Positions 8,510-17,120 of a stretch of DNA of 64,000 bases are shown piece by piece. Origin of the DNA: Bacillota bacterium (GTDB taxonomy: Bacteria; Bacillota; Clostridia; Oscillospirales; Acutalibacteraceae); the NCBI GenBank assembly GCA_022706685.1, contig JAKJCA010000005.1, positions 1-64,000 on the forward strand, written 5' to 3'. The position numbers and the translations under genes are program-made. Position 1 is the stretch's first letter, and each line of letters begins with the position of its first letter. The notes under the pieces were generated by a model. It was not told the DNA's origin. It saw nothing but the letters and a program-made list of their open reading frames with translations, and made no database searches.

Positions 8510-9154
8510 TCAGAACGTTTCTTCTGCGTCCGGAGCCGAACGCTGCGCGGTTTTTTTTATGCGGTAGAAGCCGGTAAAGTTGACCAGGAAGAGCGTTGCG
8601 CAAGCCAGCCACATCGGCAGCAGTTCGATGGCGCCGTTCTCGCCGAAAATGATTAAAAGCGTAATCATCAGCACCGGTACCGCGATGAAAACGCCGAGGG
8701 TACCCATGTATCTGCGGCTTTGTTTCGCCATTTTGAAAAGAAAAATGATGATTGCGCCCGCGCTGAGAAAGGCGAACAGCAGAGCCGATGCCCAGTGAAT
8801 GACTTTGCCCGGGCCGGCGTCGTAATGGGGAACGATGATGGTCATCACCAGAAAGAAAAAACTGACATACATCATGATTGCGCCCGCTTTGCTCTTGAAT
8901 TGGTGATGGCGGTACATATACCCGATGTTAAGGTAGACGGCGCCCATGGTCAGAATCACCCACAGATAATACAGGCGGGAATACGTGACGGCGATGACGC
9001 TCACCGTTTTTTCAAACGGCGCCGACAATCCGCCGGCAGTCTGCACCCTGCGCGAGCCGAACCAGGTGACGAACGCGGCGCAGGCAACCAGCCAGGCCAT
9101 GCAGAAGTACCGGTTGTCCGTCAGTTTCACCAAAGCGTGTTTGATTCTGCCCAT
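8510..9154 (-). CDS. Integral membrane protein, about six helices, unknown function
   Basis: A 214-residue protein with about six hydrophobic segments (roughly residues 15-35, 50-70, 88-108, 115-140, 150-170, 180-200). A charged HHQFKSK loop precedes the third helix, and PHYDAGPGKVIHW lies between helices three and four. That histidine/aspartate loop faintly recalls Frag1/DRAM or DUF998 membrane proteins, but I would not assign it. ATG 9154 is chosen because AGGAGG lies 10 bases before it; the longer open frame upstream is arginine/proline-rich noise. It is followed on the same strand, upstream, by a SanA-like gene 76 bases away, perhaps in one transcript. Confidence 0.7.
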   Translation of the reverse strand: MGRIKHALVKLTDNRYFCMAWLVACAAFVTWFGSRRVQTAGGLSAPFEKTVSVIAVTYSRLYYLWVILTMGAVYLNIGYMYRHHQFKSKAGAIMMYVSFFFLVMTIIVPHYDAGPGKVIHWASALLFAFLSAGAIIIFLFKMAKQSRRYMGTLGVFIAVPVLMITLLIIFGENGAIELLPMWLACATLFLVNFTGFYRIKKTAQRSAPDAEETF

Positions 9155-9230
9155 CTTGACGCGCCCTCCTTTTCTTTTCGCCCAAATTGCGCACAACGAT
9201 TTGTGCGGCCGCAGCAGCGCGCGGGGCGGG

Positions 9231-9929
9231 TCAATCTTTATCGTTGGTCCGGTCGCCGCTGCCGCCGATGGGGATCGTTTCGCCCAAATAGGTCGGCGAC
9301 GGCTTGAAGATGGTGTAGAAGAAGTCTTTGTCTCTTGCAAGCACTTCGCGCGCCGACCGGTACCCCTGGCCTGCGTACGACCTGGGGTCGGAAGCGACGC
9401 CACAGGCTTCGAGCCCGAGGCGCTCGGCGATATACAGCGCGCGGAACAGGTGGTATTTTTGCGTGACGATGACGACCTTTTTCACACCGAAAATCTCTTT
9501 GGCGCGGTAGAGGCTCTCATAGGTGGAGAACCCGGCATGGTCCATAAAGACATTCGCCGAGGGTATCCCCCGGCTGACGGCATAGGTTTTCATCGTGTTG
9601 ACCTCGTCGTAATCCTTACGGCCGTGGTCGCCGCTCATCAGCAACCTGTCGGAAGCGCCGAGAACGTAAAGCTCCACCCCCTGCGCCAGGCGGTCCGCCA
9701 GCATGGGGCTGGGTGCGTTGTCGGGGCCCAGAACGCCCGCGCCCAGGACGAGGATGCAGTCGGCGTCGAAGGCGGCCGCCTGCTGCGCGGTAACGATATG
9801 CCGACGGCCGGCCGCGATCACGAAAAAATTGATGCCCAGCGCCAGCAAAGCGCCGGCGAAACCGAGCAGCGCCAGATTCCTGATGAATTTTTTCAACCGT
9901 TTCGGTTTGGATGCGGCTTTTCTTTTCAC
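9231..9929 (-). CDS. SanA/YdcF-family DUF218 membrane protein
   Basis: A 232-residue protein with one N-terminal transmembrane helix (about 18-40) and a DUF218 domain outside or at the membrane. Family markers seen are CILVLGAGV near residue 60, DRLAQGVELY, LLMSGDHGRKDYDEV, a STYESLYRAKEIF segment, VVIVTQKYHLFRALYIAE and a C-terminal region as in SanA. SanA in enterobacteria is linked to vancomycin exclusion and envelope integrity; its chemistry is not settled. The start is GTG 9929. The membrane protein downstream may be co-transcribed. Confidence 0.82.
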   Translation of the reverse strand: MKRKAASKPKRLKKFIRNLALLGFAGALLALGINFFVIAAGRRHIVTAQQAAAFDADCILVLGAGVLGPDNAPSPMLADRLAQGVELYVLGASDRLLMSGDHGRKDYDEVNTMKTYAVSRGIPSANVFMDHAGFSTYESLYRAKEIFGVKKVVIVTQKYHLFRALYIAERLGLEACGVASDPRSYAGQGYRSAREVLARDKDFFYTIFKPSPTYLGETIPIGGSGDRTNDKD

Positions 9930-10025
9930 CCGTTTGTTCCCTGTCGTTTCCGCTGCGTTTCATCGATTATAACGCAGCCGGGCGTGATTGTCTAATTGAA
10001 TCCGCCGCAAGTTTGCCGCTTGTTC

Positions 10026-10054
10026 TTGAAATCATGCGGCCGCGCTGTTATAGT
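10026..10054 (+). promoter_or_regulatory. Sigma-A promoter for the isomerase/DUF6807 pair
   Basis: TTGAAA (10026-10031), 17 bases, TATAGT (10049-10054). The start codon lies 33 bases further on. Confidence 0.65.
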
Positions 10055-10087
10055 GTTACCCAGAAAACGGACAAGGAGAATACTGTT

Positions 10088-10927
10088 TTGAAGATTGGAT
10101 GCGCCCTCGCGGGCGGGAGTTTTATGCCGGAAGTCAAAGGCGGCGCGCCGGAACGCCAGACTGCGTTCGAGCGGCTTACCCTCGGATACAACCAGGCCCT
10201 CGCGATGGGTTTCGACTATATCGAGGCCTCGGCCGGCGAAATCCTGGCGCTGAGCGCCGGAGAACTCGACGCGCTGATTGAACTGCGCCTCGACGGGGAA
10301 TTCGCCGTGCGCTATGTCAACAGTTTTGTCCGTGCGGACCTGAAAATCTGCACGGCGGACAAGACGCTTCTCGAGCAGTATGTGTACAACGCCGTCGGCC
10401 GCATCGCCGCGCTGGGAGCCGGCGTGATCATTTTCGGCAGCGGAAAAGCGCGGGAATACCCCGCGTCGATGACGCACGCGGAAGGGATGGAGAAGTTCCT
10501 CGACTTCACAAAACTATGCGCGCGCGCGGCGGGCGAATACGGCATAAAAATCGCGCTCGAGCCGCTCAACCGCGGCGAAACGAATATTCTCAATTCCGTG
10601 GCGGAAGGCGTGCGCACGGCGCGGGAACTGAACCTGCCCGAAGTCGTTGTGCTGGCGGACGCTTTTCACATGGCTCTCGAAGGAGAAACAGCTGAGGTCG
10701 TCGTCCGCAACGCGGACTTGATTTCGCACCTGCATATATCCGAGGCGCCCGGCAGGTACTATCCGGGCAAAAACGGCGGGGAATATTTAATCAGATTTGC
10801 CAGGGAACTGAAAAAAGCCGGTTTCGCGAAAGATGCGACGGTGGAGTGCTGTTTCGACGATTTTACGGCCGAAGGGCCGAAAGCCCTGCGGTTCATCAAG
10901 GAGGAAATGTTATGGGGTTCGAACTGA
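10088..10927 (+). CDS. Sugar phosphate isomerase/epimerase (xylose isomerase-like TIM barrel)
   Basis: A 279-residue AP-endonuclease-2/xylose-isomerase-like barrel. These proteins usually isomerise or epimerise sugars or keto-acids with a divalent metal. Visible metal-site elements are ALEPLNR (Glu), VLADAFHM (Asp and His), HLHISE (His) and the late VECCFD (Glu), as in the family. Start TTG 10088 follows AAGGAGA by 9 bases; the open frame extends 59 codons upstream without a ribosome site. The next gene overlaps it by 16 bases, so the two are translationally coupled. Substrate unknown; pairing with DUF6807 suggests catabolism of an unusual sugar or cyclitol. Confidence 0.82.
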   Translation: MKIGCALAGGSFMPEVKGGAPERQTAFERLTLGYNQALAMGFDYIEASAGEILALSAGELDALIELRLDGEFAVRYVNSFVRADLKICTADKTLLEQYVYNAVGRIAALGAGVIIFGSGKAREYPASMTHAEGMEKFLDFTKLCARAAGEYGIKIALEPLNRGETNILNSVAEGVRTARELNLPEVVVLADAFHMALEGETAEVVVRNADLISHLHISEAPGRYYPGKNGGEYLIRFARELKKAGFAKDATVECCFDDFTAEGPKALRFIKEEMLWGSN

Positions 10928-11721
10928 AGAAAAAAGGCAATGACGTCAGCGTGTTTCTTGACGGGCGGCTTTTCACCGTGTGCGTCAACGATGCCTCTTT
11001 CAAGGCGCCGTTTATGGGGCCGGTGCTGGCTTCGGACGGCACGGACTTTACCCGGCCTGACCTTCACAATAAAGAGCATCCGCATCAGCGCTCCGTTTTT
11101 ATCGGCATTGGCGACGTCAACGGCTGCGACTTCTGGAACGAGCACGGAAAGCCCCTCGGGCTTATCCGCGCGGGCAAGGTTGAGGCGGCCGGCGGCGGGG
11201 AACGGGCGACGGTGCGGGTTTCTTCCGTCTGGCAGGGGCGCAGGGGCAAACCTTACCTCGACGAACAGCGCGTTTACGAGTTTTCCAAAGCGTCGGAAAC
11301 CTGCGTGCGGGTCGATCTCGCCCTGACGCTGACGGCCAACTACGGCAACATCAAATTCGGCAAAACCAAAGAGGCCGGCCCCCTGGGCGTGCGGGTCGCC
11401 GACGCGCTGCGCGCAGACCGCGGGGGCGGTTTCGTCAACTCCGAAGGCGGCGTCAACGAGGAGGGCTGCTGGGGCAAAACGGCGCGCTGGTGCAACTACA
11501 GCGGTACGGTAAACGGTAAAACGCTCGGCATCGCCGCATTCGACCATCCCGGCAACGAGCGTTATCCTACCGCCTGGCACATCCGCAATTACGGCCTCAT
11601 GGCGGCCAACAACCTCTTCTTCAAAGGCGGCTACCGGCTGAAAAAAGGCGAGAACGCCGTCTACCGCTATGCGCTTTGTTTTTGGGAAGACAGCTTCGAC
11701 CCCTCCGCTTTTCAGCTCTGA
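10912..11721 (+). CDS. DUF6807 (PmoA-like) family protein
   Basis: A 269-residue protein of the DUF6807 family, often labelled methane oxygenase PmoA, a misleading name since it is unrelated to methane monooxygenase. Family features are the HNKEHPHQRSVFIG segment, the FWNEHGKP segment, and the C-terminal region FDHPGNERYPTAWHIRNYGL followed by FFKGGYRLKKGE. Members usually sit in carbohydrate catabolic clusters and have a galactose mutarotase-like beta sandwich. ATG 10912 follows AAGGAGGAAATGTT, inside the end of the isomerase gene. The role is unknown; the histidines in HNKEHPHQ are candidate active-site residues. Confidence 0.8.
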   Translation: MGFELKKKGNDVSVFLDGRLFTVCVNDASFKAPFMGPVLASDGTDFTRPDLHNKEHPHQRSVFIGIGDVNGCDFWNEHGKPLGLIRAGKVEAAGGGERATVRVSSVWQGRRGKPYLDEQRVYEFSKASETCVRVDLALTLTANYGNIKFGKTKEAGPLGVRVADALRADRGGGFVNSEGGVNEEGCWGKTARWCNYSGTVNGKTLGIAAFDHPGNERYPTAWHIRNYGLMAANNLFFKGGYRLKKGENAVYRYALCFWEDSFDPSAFQL

Positions 11722-11736
11722 CATTACCGGAAAAGT

Positions 11737-11786
11737 AAAGGACGGATTCCGAAAGCGCGCAAGCGCGGGGAACCCGTCCTTTTTTA
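11737..11786. terminator. Bidirectional intrinsic terminator
   Basis: AAGGACGGATTCC pairs, with one mismatch, with GGAACCCGTCCTT and is followed by a T-rich run (11781-11785). An inner GCGC/GCGC pairing shortens the loop. It separates the DUF6807 gene from argF, which converges on it. Confidence 0.8.
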
Positions 11787-11801
11787 TTTATTTTCGGGCG
11801 C

Positions 11802-12707
11802 TTATTCCATCAGCATGACCATCACGGCCTTTTGCGCGTGGAGGCGGTTCTCCGCCTCGTCGAAGATTTCGGCGGAATGTTTTTCAAAGACCTCGGCGGT
11901 GATTTCTTCGCCTTTGTGGGCCGGCAGGCAGTGCTGCACCATACACCCCGGCGCGGCCGCTTCAAGGAGCTTTTCGCTGACCTGGTATTTGCCGCCGAAT
12001 ACCGCCTTGCGCTTTTCCTTTTCGTCCTCCTGCCCCATGGAGGCCCAGACGTCGGTAAAGATGACGTCGGCGCCTTTCGCCGCTTCGGCAGGTTCCCGCT
12101 CGAGAGAAAAGTTTTCATAACCCGCGGCAAATTCGAGGACGGCAGGGTGGGGATCATACCCTTCGGGGCAGGCGACCGATACGCTCATGCCCGTTTTCAG
12201 CCCGCCGACAATCAGCGAGTTGGCCATGTTGTTGCCGTCGCCGACATAACACATTTTCATCCCCTCGAGCGAGCCCTTGTATTCCCTGACAGTCATCAGG
12301 TCGGCCAGGACCTGGCAGGGGTGGGCAAAATCGGTCAAACCGTTGATGACCGGGATGTTGCCGTGCTCGGCGAGGTCCTCGACGTCCTTTTGGTCGAAGG
12401 TCCTGATCATGATGCCGTCAATGTAACGCGACAAAACGCGCGCCGTATCCTCGACGGGTTCGCCGCGGCGGATCTGAATATCTGCCACATTGAGGAAAAT
12501 GGCCTGCCCGCCGAGCTGGAACATACCTGTTTCAAAGGAAACCCTTGTGCGCGTCGATGCCTTTTGGAAAATCATGCCGAGCGTCTTGCCCTCGAGGCGG
12601 CGGTGCGGGATGCCGTGGATTTTTTCGTATTTCAGCTGGTCGGCGAGGTTGAGGACCTCCATGATTTCGTCGCCGGTCAGGTCCAGCAGTTTCAGCAGAT
12701 GTTTCAT
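11802..12707 (-). CDS. argF: Ornithine carbamoyltransferase
   Basis: A 301-residue enzyme that joins carbamoyl phosphate and ornithine to give citrulline. The carbamoyl phosphate site STRTRVSFETG is near residue 45, HPCQVLADL near 130, and the ornithine loop MVQHCLPAHKGEEI near 260 is intact, which distinguishes it from aspartate carbamoyltransferase. ATG 12707 overlaps the argD stop by 4 bases (ATGA), so it is coupled to argD and is the last gene of the arg cluster. AAGGAGG precedes it. Carbamoyl phosphate would come from CarAB encoded at 45.8-50.1 kb. Confidence 0.96.
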   Translation of the reverse strand: MKHLLKLLDLTGDEIMEVLNLADQLKYEKIHGIPHRRLEGKTLGMIFQKASTRTRVSFETGMFQLGGQAIFLNVADIQIRRGEPVEDTARVLSRYIDGIMIRTFDQKDVEDLAEHGNIPVINGLTDFAHPCQVLADLMTVREYKGSLEGMKMCYVGDGNNMANSLIVGGLKTGMSVSVACPEGYDPHPAVLEFAAGYENFSLEREPAEAAKGADVIFTDVWASMGQEDEKEKRKAVFGGKYQVSEKLLEAAAPGCMVQHCLPAHKGEEITAEVFEKHSAEIFDEAENRLHAQKAVMVMLME

Positions 12708-13882
12708 AAGCCCTCCTTGTTTTCGAGCGCCTGCGCGAGGATGCACAGGCCTTTGTCTATTTCCTCATCGCTGATGGTCAACGGCGGCAACAGACGAAGG
12801 TTCTTTTTGGCGGTCAGCAGCAGCAGGCCGTTTCGCGCGCATTCCGCCAGCACATCCGCGGCCCGCAGCGTTTTCAGCTGCGCGCCGATCATCAGGCCCC
12901 GGCCTCTGACTTGCGCGATTTCGGGGTTCGAGCGCAGCCGGGACGCGATATAATCGCCCTTGGCTTCAATAGAAGCGAGCATCGCATCGTCGAGAGCCTC
13001 GAGCACCACGCGGGCGCCCGCGCATACGACGGGGTTGCCGCCGAAGGTCGACGCATGCGTACCCGGCGTCAGAACGTCCGAAAACGGTTCAGCCGCCAGA
13101 CAGGCGCCGACGGGGAGGCCGTTGCCGAGCCCCTTGGCCGCCGTGGCGACATCCGGCATCAGGCCGTAGTGTTCGTAAGCGAACAGTTTGCCGGTACGCC
13201 CGATACCCGACTGGACCTCGTCGCAGATGAAGACGATATCTTTTTGCGTGCACAATTCCCGCGCGGCTTTGACAAAAGCCCCGTCAAGCGGCATAACGCC
13301 TCCCTCGCCCTGGATGACCTCGATGAGCAGGGCGCAAACGCCGGGTTCGCCCAGCGTCCTTTCCAGCGCTTCGATGTCGTTGGGCGGCGTATAGCGGTAC
13401 CCCTGCGGGAACGGGTGAAAGAAGCGATGGTATTCCTCCTGACCGGTGGCGGTGAGGGTCGCCATGGTCCTGCCGTGAAACGAGTTTTCCAGCGTGACGA
13501 CCGTCCCCCTGTTTTCGCCGTAAGCGTCGAAGCTGTACTTCCTGGCGATTTTCATCGCGCATTCGTTGGCTTCCGCGCCGGAGTTGCAGAAAAACGCCTT
13601 TTTGAAACCGGTTCGTTCGCAAAGGTCGCGCGCAAGCAGCGCGCAGGGTTCGGTGTAGTAAAGGTTGGAGGCGTGCTGCAGCCGCGCGGCCTGGGCGGCA
13701 AGCGCCGCAACCCACTTTTCGCAGCCGTAACCGAGCGAATTGACGCCGATTCCGCTGGCAAAATCAATATATTCCCTGCCGTCGGCGCCGGTCAGCGTCG
13801 CGCCGCTGCCGCCGGTGAGGCAGATGTCCTGGCGCCGGTATGTCGGCATCAAATACTCTTGCGCGGTTTTGAAAATATCCAT
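12704..13882 (-). CDS. argD: Acetylornithine aminotransferase
   Basis: A PLP-dependent class III aminotransferase (392 residues) converting N-acetylglutamate semialdehyde to N-acetylornithine. Seen are the NSGAEANECAMK segment binding the cofactor phosphate, ICDEVQSGIGRTG with the PLP aspartate, and TAAKGLGNGLPVGA with the PLP lysine. GGGAG lies 7 bases before ATG 13882. An alternative ATG at 13904 overlaps the argB stop (TGATG) and would add seven residues. The 4-base overlap with argF at the other end shows tight operon packing. Confidence 0.95.
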   Translation of the reverse strand: MDIFKTAQEYLMPTYRRQDICLTGGSGATLTGADGREYIDFASGIGVNSLGYGCEKWVAALAAQAARLQHASNLYYTEPCALLARDLCERTGFKKAFFCNSGAEANECAMKIARKYSFDAYGENRGTVVTLENSFHGRTMATLTATGQEEYHRFFHPFPQGYRYTPPNDIEALERTLGEPGVCALLIEVIQGEGGVMPLDGAFVKAARELCTQKDIVFICDEVQSGIGRTGKLFAYEHYGLMPDVATAAKGLGNGLPVGACLAAEPFSDVLTPGTHASTFGGNPVVCAGARVVLEALDDAMLASIEAKGDYIASRLRSNPEIAQVRGRGLMIGAQLKTLRAADVLAECARNGLLLLTAKKNLRLLPPLTISDEEIDKGLCILAQALENKEGL

Positions 13883-13902
13883 ATCCCCACTCCCGGCTTC
13901 CA

Positions 13903-14757
13903 TCAATAGAACATTGTGCCGATGCCTTCGTCGGAAAGCATCTCCATAAGGATAGCGTGCGGTATTCTGCCGTCGATGATATGCGTCCTTTTGACGCCCC
14001 TGCGGACCGCCTCGACGCAGCAGTCGATTTTCGGTATCATTCCGCCGGCAATAATGCCCTTGTTTTTCAGCGCGGGGACGTCGCTGACGCGCACGACCGT
14101 GATCAGCGAGTTTTCATCGTCCTTATCCTGCAAAAGGCCGCGCACGTCGGTCATCAGAACCAGTTTGTGCGCGTGCAGCTCCGACGAAAGGCGGGCGGCC
14201 GCGGCGTCCGCGTTGATGTTGTAAACGCCGTCCTCGCCGGCGCCGACGGTCGAGATGACGGGGATATAGCCCTTGTCGAGCACGTCGGTGATGACCTTGA
14301 CATCGACGCTTTCAATGTCGCCGACAAAGCCGAGGTCCCCTGCGTCCGTTTTTTTCGACACTTTAATCATGCCGGCGTCGAGTCCGCACAGGCCGACGGC
14401 GCTGCCGCCGCTGGCACAGATGAGGCGGACGAGGTCCTTGTTGATTTTGCCGGCAAGTACCATCTGGACCACTTCCGCGGTCTCCCGGTCGGTGACGCGC
14501 AGGCCGTTGGCAAACCGGCTTTTTTTGCCCATTTTTTCAAGTACCGCGGTAATTTCGGGGCCGCCGCCGTGCACGAGCACCACTTTGATGCCGATGAGCG
14601 AAAGCATCACGATGTCGCTCATCATCGTTTCTTTCATCTGCTCGGAGATCATGGCGCTGCCGCCGTACTTAATGACGACGATTTTGTTGTTATACTCCCG
14701 GATATAAGGCAAAGCGCGGGCGAGTATCTCCGCTTTTTCGAGGTTGGTGAACTCCAT
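13903..14757 (-). CDS. argB: Acetylglutamate kinase
   Basis: A 284-residue amino-acid kinase that phosphorylates N-acetylglutamate, the committed and often arginine-inhibited step. Motifs are VVIKYGGSAM (phosphate-binding Lys and Gly), VLVHGGGPEI, and ININADAAAARLS in the nucleotide domain. The C-terminal RRGVKRTHIIDGRIPHAIL stretch matches the family. An N-terminal helix before KYGGSAM (residues 1-25) is of the type found in hexameric, arginine-sensitive kinases, so feedback control is plausible. GGGAGGGAA precedes the ATG. It sits between argJ (41 bases upstream) and argD. Confidence 0.96.
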   Translation of the reverse strand: MEFTNLEKAEILARALPYIREYNNKIVVIKYGGSAMISEQMKETMMSDIVMLSLIGIKVVLVHGGGPEITAVLEKMGKKSRFANGLRVTDRETAEVVQMVLAGKINKDLVRLICASGGSAVGLCGLDAGMIKVSKKTDAGDLGFVGDIESVDVKVITDVLDKGYIPVISTVGAGEDGVYNINADAAAARLSSELHAHKLVLMTDVRGLLQDKDDENSLITVVRVSDVPALKNKGIIAGGMIPKIDCCVEAVRRGVKRTHIIDGRIPHAILMEMLSDEGIGTMFY

Positions 14758-14798
14758 TTCTTTCCCTCCCGTGTATTGTCCGTTGGTTGATCGTTTGT

Positions 14799-16037
14799 TC
14801 AGGTTCTGTAATCGCCGTTGATTTTGACATAGTCGTAACTGAAATCGCAGCCGAAGGCCGAAGCCGAGGCGCTGCCTTCGCGCAAATTGACCTCGATGAC
14901 GACCTCCTCGGCCGACAGGACCTTTTTGGCCTTCTTCTCCGAAAATTCGAGCCCGGCGGAGTCTTTGCAGACATCCACGCGGCCCGCGGCGGAAATAAAC
15001 GCGATGTCAACGGCTTCGGTGTTGAAATGCGCGCCGGAATAGCCCATCGCGCAGATAACGCGGCCCCAGTTGGCGTCCGCGCCGAACATTGCGGTTTTGA
15101 CCAGCGCGGAGTTGATGACGCTTTTGGCGAGTTTTTTGGCCTGCGCCTGAGCGGCGGCGCCTTTCACCCGGCAAACGACGAGTTTGGTCGCGCCTTCGCC
15201 GTCCCTCGCCATAGCGGACGCCGTTTTAACGCACAATTGTGTCAGCGCGTCGCGGAAGTCGCGAAACGCCGCGTTTTCGGCGGTGATTTTCGCGTTGCCC
15301 GCAAGGCCGTTGGCCATGATGCTGAGCATGTCGTTGGTCGAGGTGTCGCCGTCGATGCTGAGCATATTGAAACTTTTAACGGTGGCATAACGCAGCGCTT
15401 TTTGCAGCATCGGTGCGCTGACGGCGGCGTCGGTGGTCACGAAACAAAGCATCGTCGCCATGTTGGGGCAGATCATGCCGGAGCCTTTGGCGATGGCGCC
15501 GATTCTGACGGTTTTGCCGCCCGAGGAATATTCGACGGCGTACTCCTTTTTCCTGGTGTCGGTGGTCATAATGGCATGCGCCGCCGCGTCGGAACCGTCC
15601 CTGCTCAGGGAAGCCGCGAGCGCGCCGATGGAGTCCGCCACCGGCCGTGTGTCGAGCGGCATGCCGATGACGCCGGTCGAGGCGACGATGACCTCGCCTT
15701 CTTCGATTCCGAGCGCTTTGGCGGCAAGGGCGCGCATTTCGAGCGCTTTTTCGACGCCGCCGGCGCTGCAGGTGTTGGCGATGCCGCTGTTGCATAGAAC
15801 CGCCCTCGCCTCGCCGTCGGCAAGGCTTTGCCTGGTGACGGTAATCGGCGCGCCGAACACTTTGTTCTTGGTGTAAATCGCAGCCGCGTCGCAGCGCGCC
15901 GGCGAATAAATCAGGCAGAGGTCCCGTTTTGATTTGTTCCTGCGGATGCCGCAGTGAACGCCTCCGGCCGTAAATCCTGCCGGCGCGCAGACGCCTCCTT
16001 CGACGAAGGATACGGCGGTTTCGGTTGTCTTTTTCAT
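14799..16037 (-). CDS. argJ: Bifunctional ornithine acetyltransferase / N-acetylglutamate synthase
   Basis: A 412-residue enzyme that moves the acetyl group from N-acetylornithine to glutamate, making the acetyl cycle self-sustaining. The self-cleavage site is seen in KGSGMICPNMATML, with the cut expected between Ala194 and Thr195; Thr195 becomes the nucleophile of the beta chain. The C-terminus ends CDFSYDYVKINGDYRT as usual. ATG 16037 has AGGGAG 7 bases upstream; an in-frame TTG directly before it is not needed. No argA or argE is in the cluster, which agrees with ArgJ recycling. Whether it also uses acetyl-CoA cannot be read from sequence. Confidence 0.96.
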   Translation of the reverse strand: MKKTTETAVSFVEGGVCAPAGFTAGGVHCGIRRNKSKRDLCLIYSPARCDAAAIYTKNKVFGAPITVTRQSLADGEARAVLCNSGIANTCSAGGVEKALEMRALAAKALGIEEGEVIVASTGVIGMPLDTRPVADSIGALAASLSRDGSDAAAHAIMTTDTRKKEYAVEYSSGGKTVRIGAIAKGSGMICPNMATMLCFVTTDAAVSAPMLQKALRYATVKSFNMLSIDGDTSTNDMLSIMANGLAGNAKITAENAAFRDFRDALTQLCVKTASAMARDGEGATKLVVCRVKGAAAQAQAKKLAKSVINSALVKTAMFGADANWGRVICAMGYSGAHFNTEAVDIAFISAAGRVDVCKDSAGLEFSEKKAKKVLSAEEVVIEVNLREGSASASAFGCDFSYDYVKINGDYRT

Positions 16038-16049
16038 CAAAGCACTCCC

Positions 16050-17096
16050 TTAAAAAGCCGGCGGTATCATGCCGAGCCCTGCGTCCTCGGGCAGGCCGAA
16101 AACGATGTTCATATTCTGGACGGCCTGGCCGGCGGCGCCTTTGACCATATTGTCGATGGCGGAAACGATAATCAGCGTATCGGTGCGCTCGTCGAAATGC
16201 AGGGAAATGTCGCAGAAATTGCTTTCCCTGACGTCTTTCAGCGACGCTGCCTCCCCCCGCGGTTTGACGCGGACAAAGGGTTCGTCCCGGTAGAAATCCT
16301 CATAGGCCGCCCTGCACGCTTCTTCGTCAGCGCCGGGCAGCGTTTTGGAGTACGCTGTGGTGAGGATGCCCCTGTTGAGCGGCAGCAGGTGCGGCACGAA
16401 AACGATTTTGACGCGCTGCCCCGCGGCGTCCGAAAGCGTCTGCTCGATTTCCGGCGTATGGCGGTGGACGGCGATTTTGTAAGGCGAGAACGACTCGTTG
16501 CACGCGGGGAAATGCGTCGTATCGCTTAAGGCCTTGCCCGCACCGGTAACGCCGGATTTGGCGTCGATGACAATGCCCTGCGGCGAAACAAGGCCGGCTT
16601 TAAGCGCCGGCGCCAGCGCGAGCGCCGCAGAGGTCGGGTAACAGCCGGGATTGGCCAGCAGGCGGGACTGTTTGACGGCCTCGCGGTTGATTTCCGGCAA
16701 AGCGTAAACCGCCTGTTCGTGCAGGTCCTTATATTGATACGTTCCACCGTACCAAAAGGTGTAATCCTCTTCCTCCCGAAGGCGGAAGTCCGCCCCGAGG
16801 TCGATGAATACCCTGCCGGCATCCATGCATTGGCGCGCGAAGTCCTCGGACATGCCGTGCGCGACGCAGGCGAAAACAACGTCGCTTAGGCGGATGACTT
16901 CTTGCGTCGAAACGCATGTCATTTCGCAGATGCCGTAAAGCGAAGGGTACACGTCGCCGAGTGTTTTGCCCTCGAAACTGACTGAGCCCACAGCCGCGAG
17001 TTCCGCGTGCGGATGCCTCAGCAGCAGCCGCACCAGTTCGATACCCGCGTAGCCGGTCGCGCCGATCACGCCTGCTTTGACTTTTTTATCCTGCAT
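16050..17096 (-). CDS. argC: N-acetyl-gamma-glutamyl-phosphate reductase
   Basis: A 348-residue NADPH-dependent reductase forming N-acetylglutamate semialdehyde. The Rossmann start AGVIGATGYAGIELVRLL, the catalytic cysteine in LLANPGCYPTSA, and HRHTPEIEQ all match type 1 ArgC. AGGAG lies 8 bases before ATG 17096. Only 12 bases separate its stop from argJ, and 24 bases separate it from argH, so it lies in the same transcript. Confidence 0.96.
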   Translation of the reverse strand: MQDKKVKAGVIGATGYAGIELVRLLLRHPHAELAAVGSVSFEGKTLGDVYPSLYGICEMTCVSTQEVIRLSDVVFACVAHGMSEDFARQCMDAGRVFIDLGADFRLREEEDYTFWYGGTYQYKDLHEQAVYALPEINREAVKQSRLLANPGCYPTSAALALAPALKAGLVSPQGIVIDAKSGVTGAGKALSDTTHFPACNESFSPYKIAVHRHTPEIEQTLSDAAGQRVKIVFVPHLLPLNRGILTTAYSKTLPGADEEACRAAYEDFYRDEPFVRVKPRGEAASLKDVRESNFCDISLHFDERTDTLIIVSAIDNMVKGAAGQAVQNMNIVFGLPEDAGLGMIPPAF

Positions 17097-17120
17097 GGGC
17101 TTCTCCTTTCAGGCGGGCGT

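Noticed and set aside
10912-11721. Methane monooxygenase subunit, from the common PmoA label of the family
   Set aside because: The protein is soluble and belongs to DUF6807; it lacks the membrane helices of particulate methane monooxygenase.
11832-13909. Plus-strand open frames across argF and argD
   Set aside because: Antisense shadows of well-conserved enzymes.
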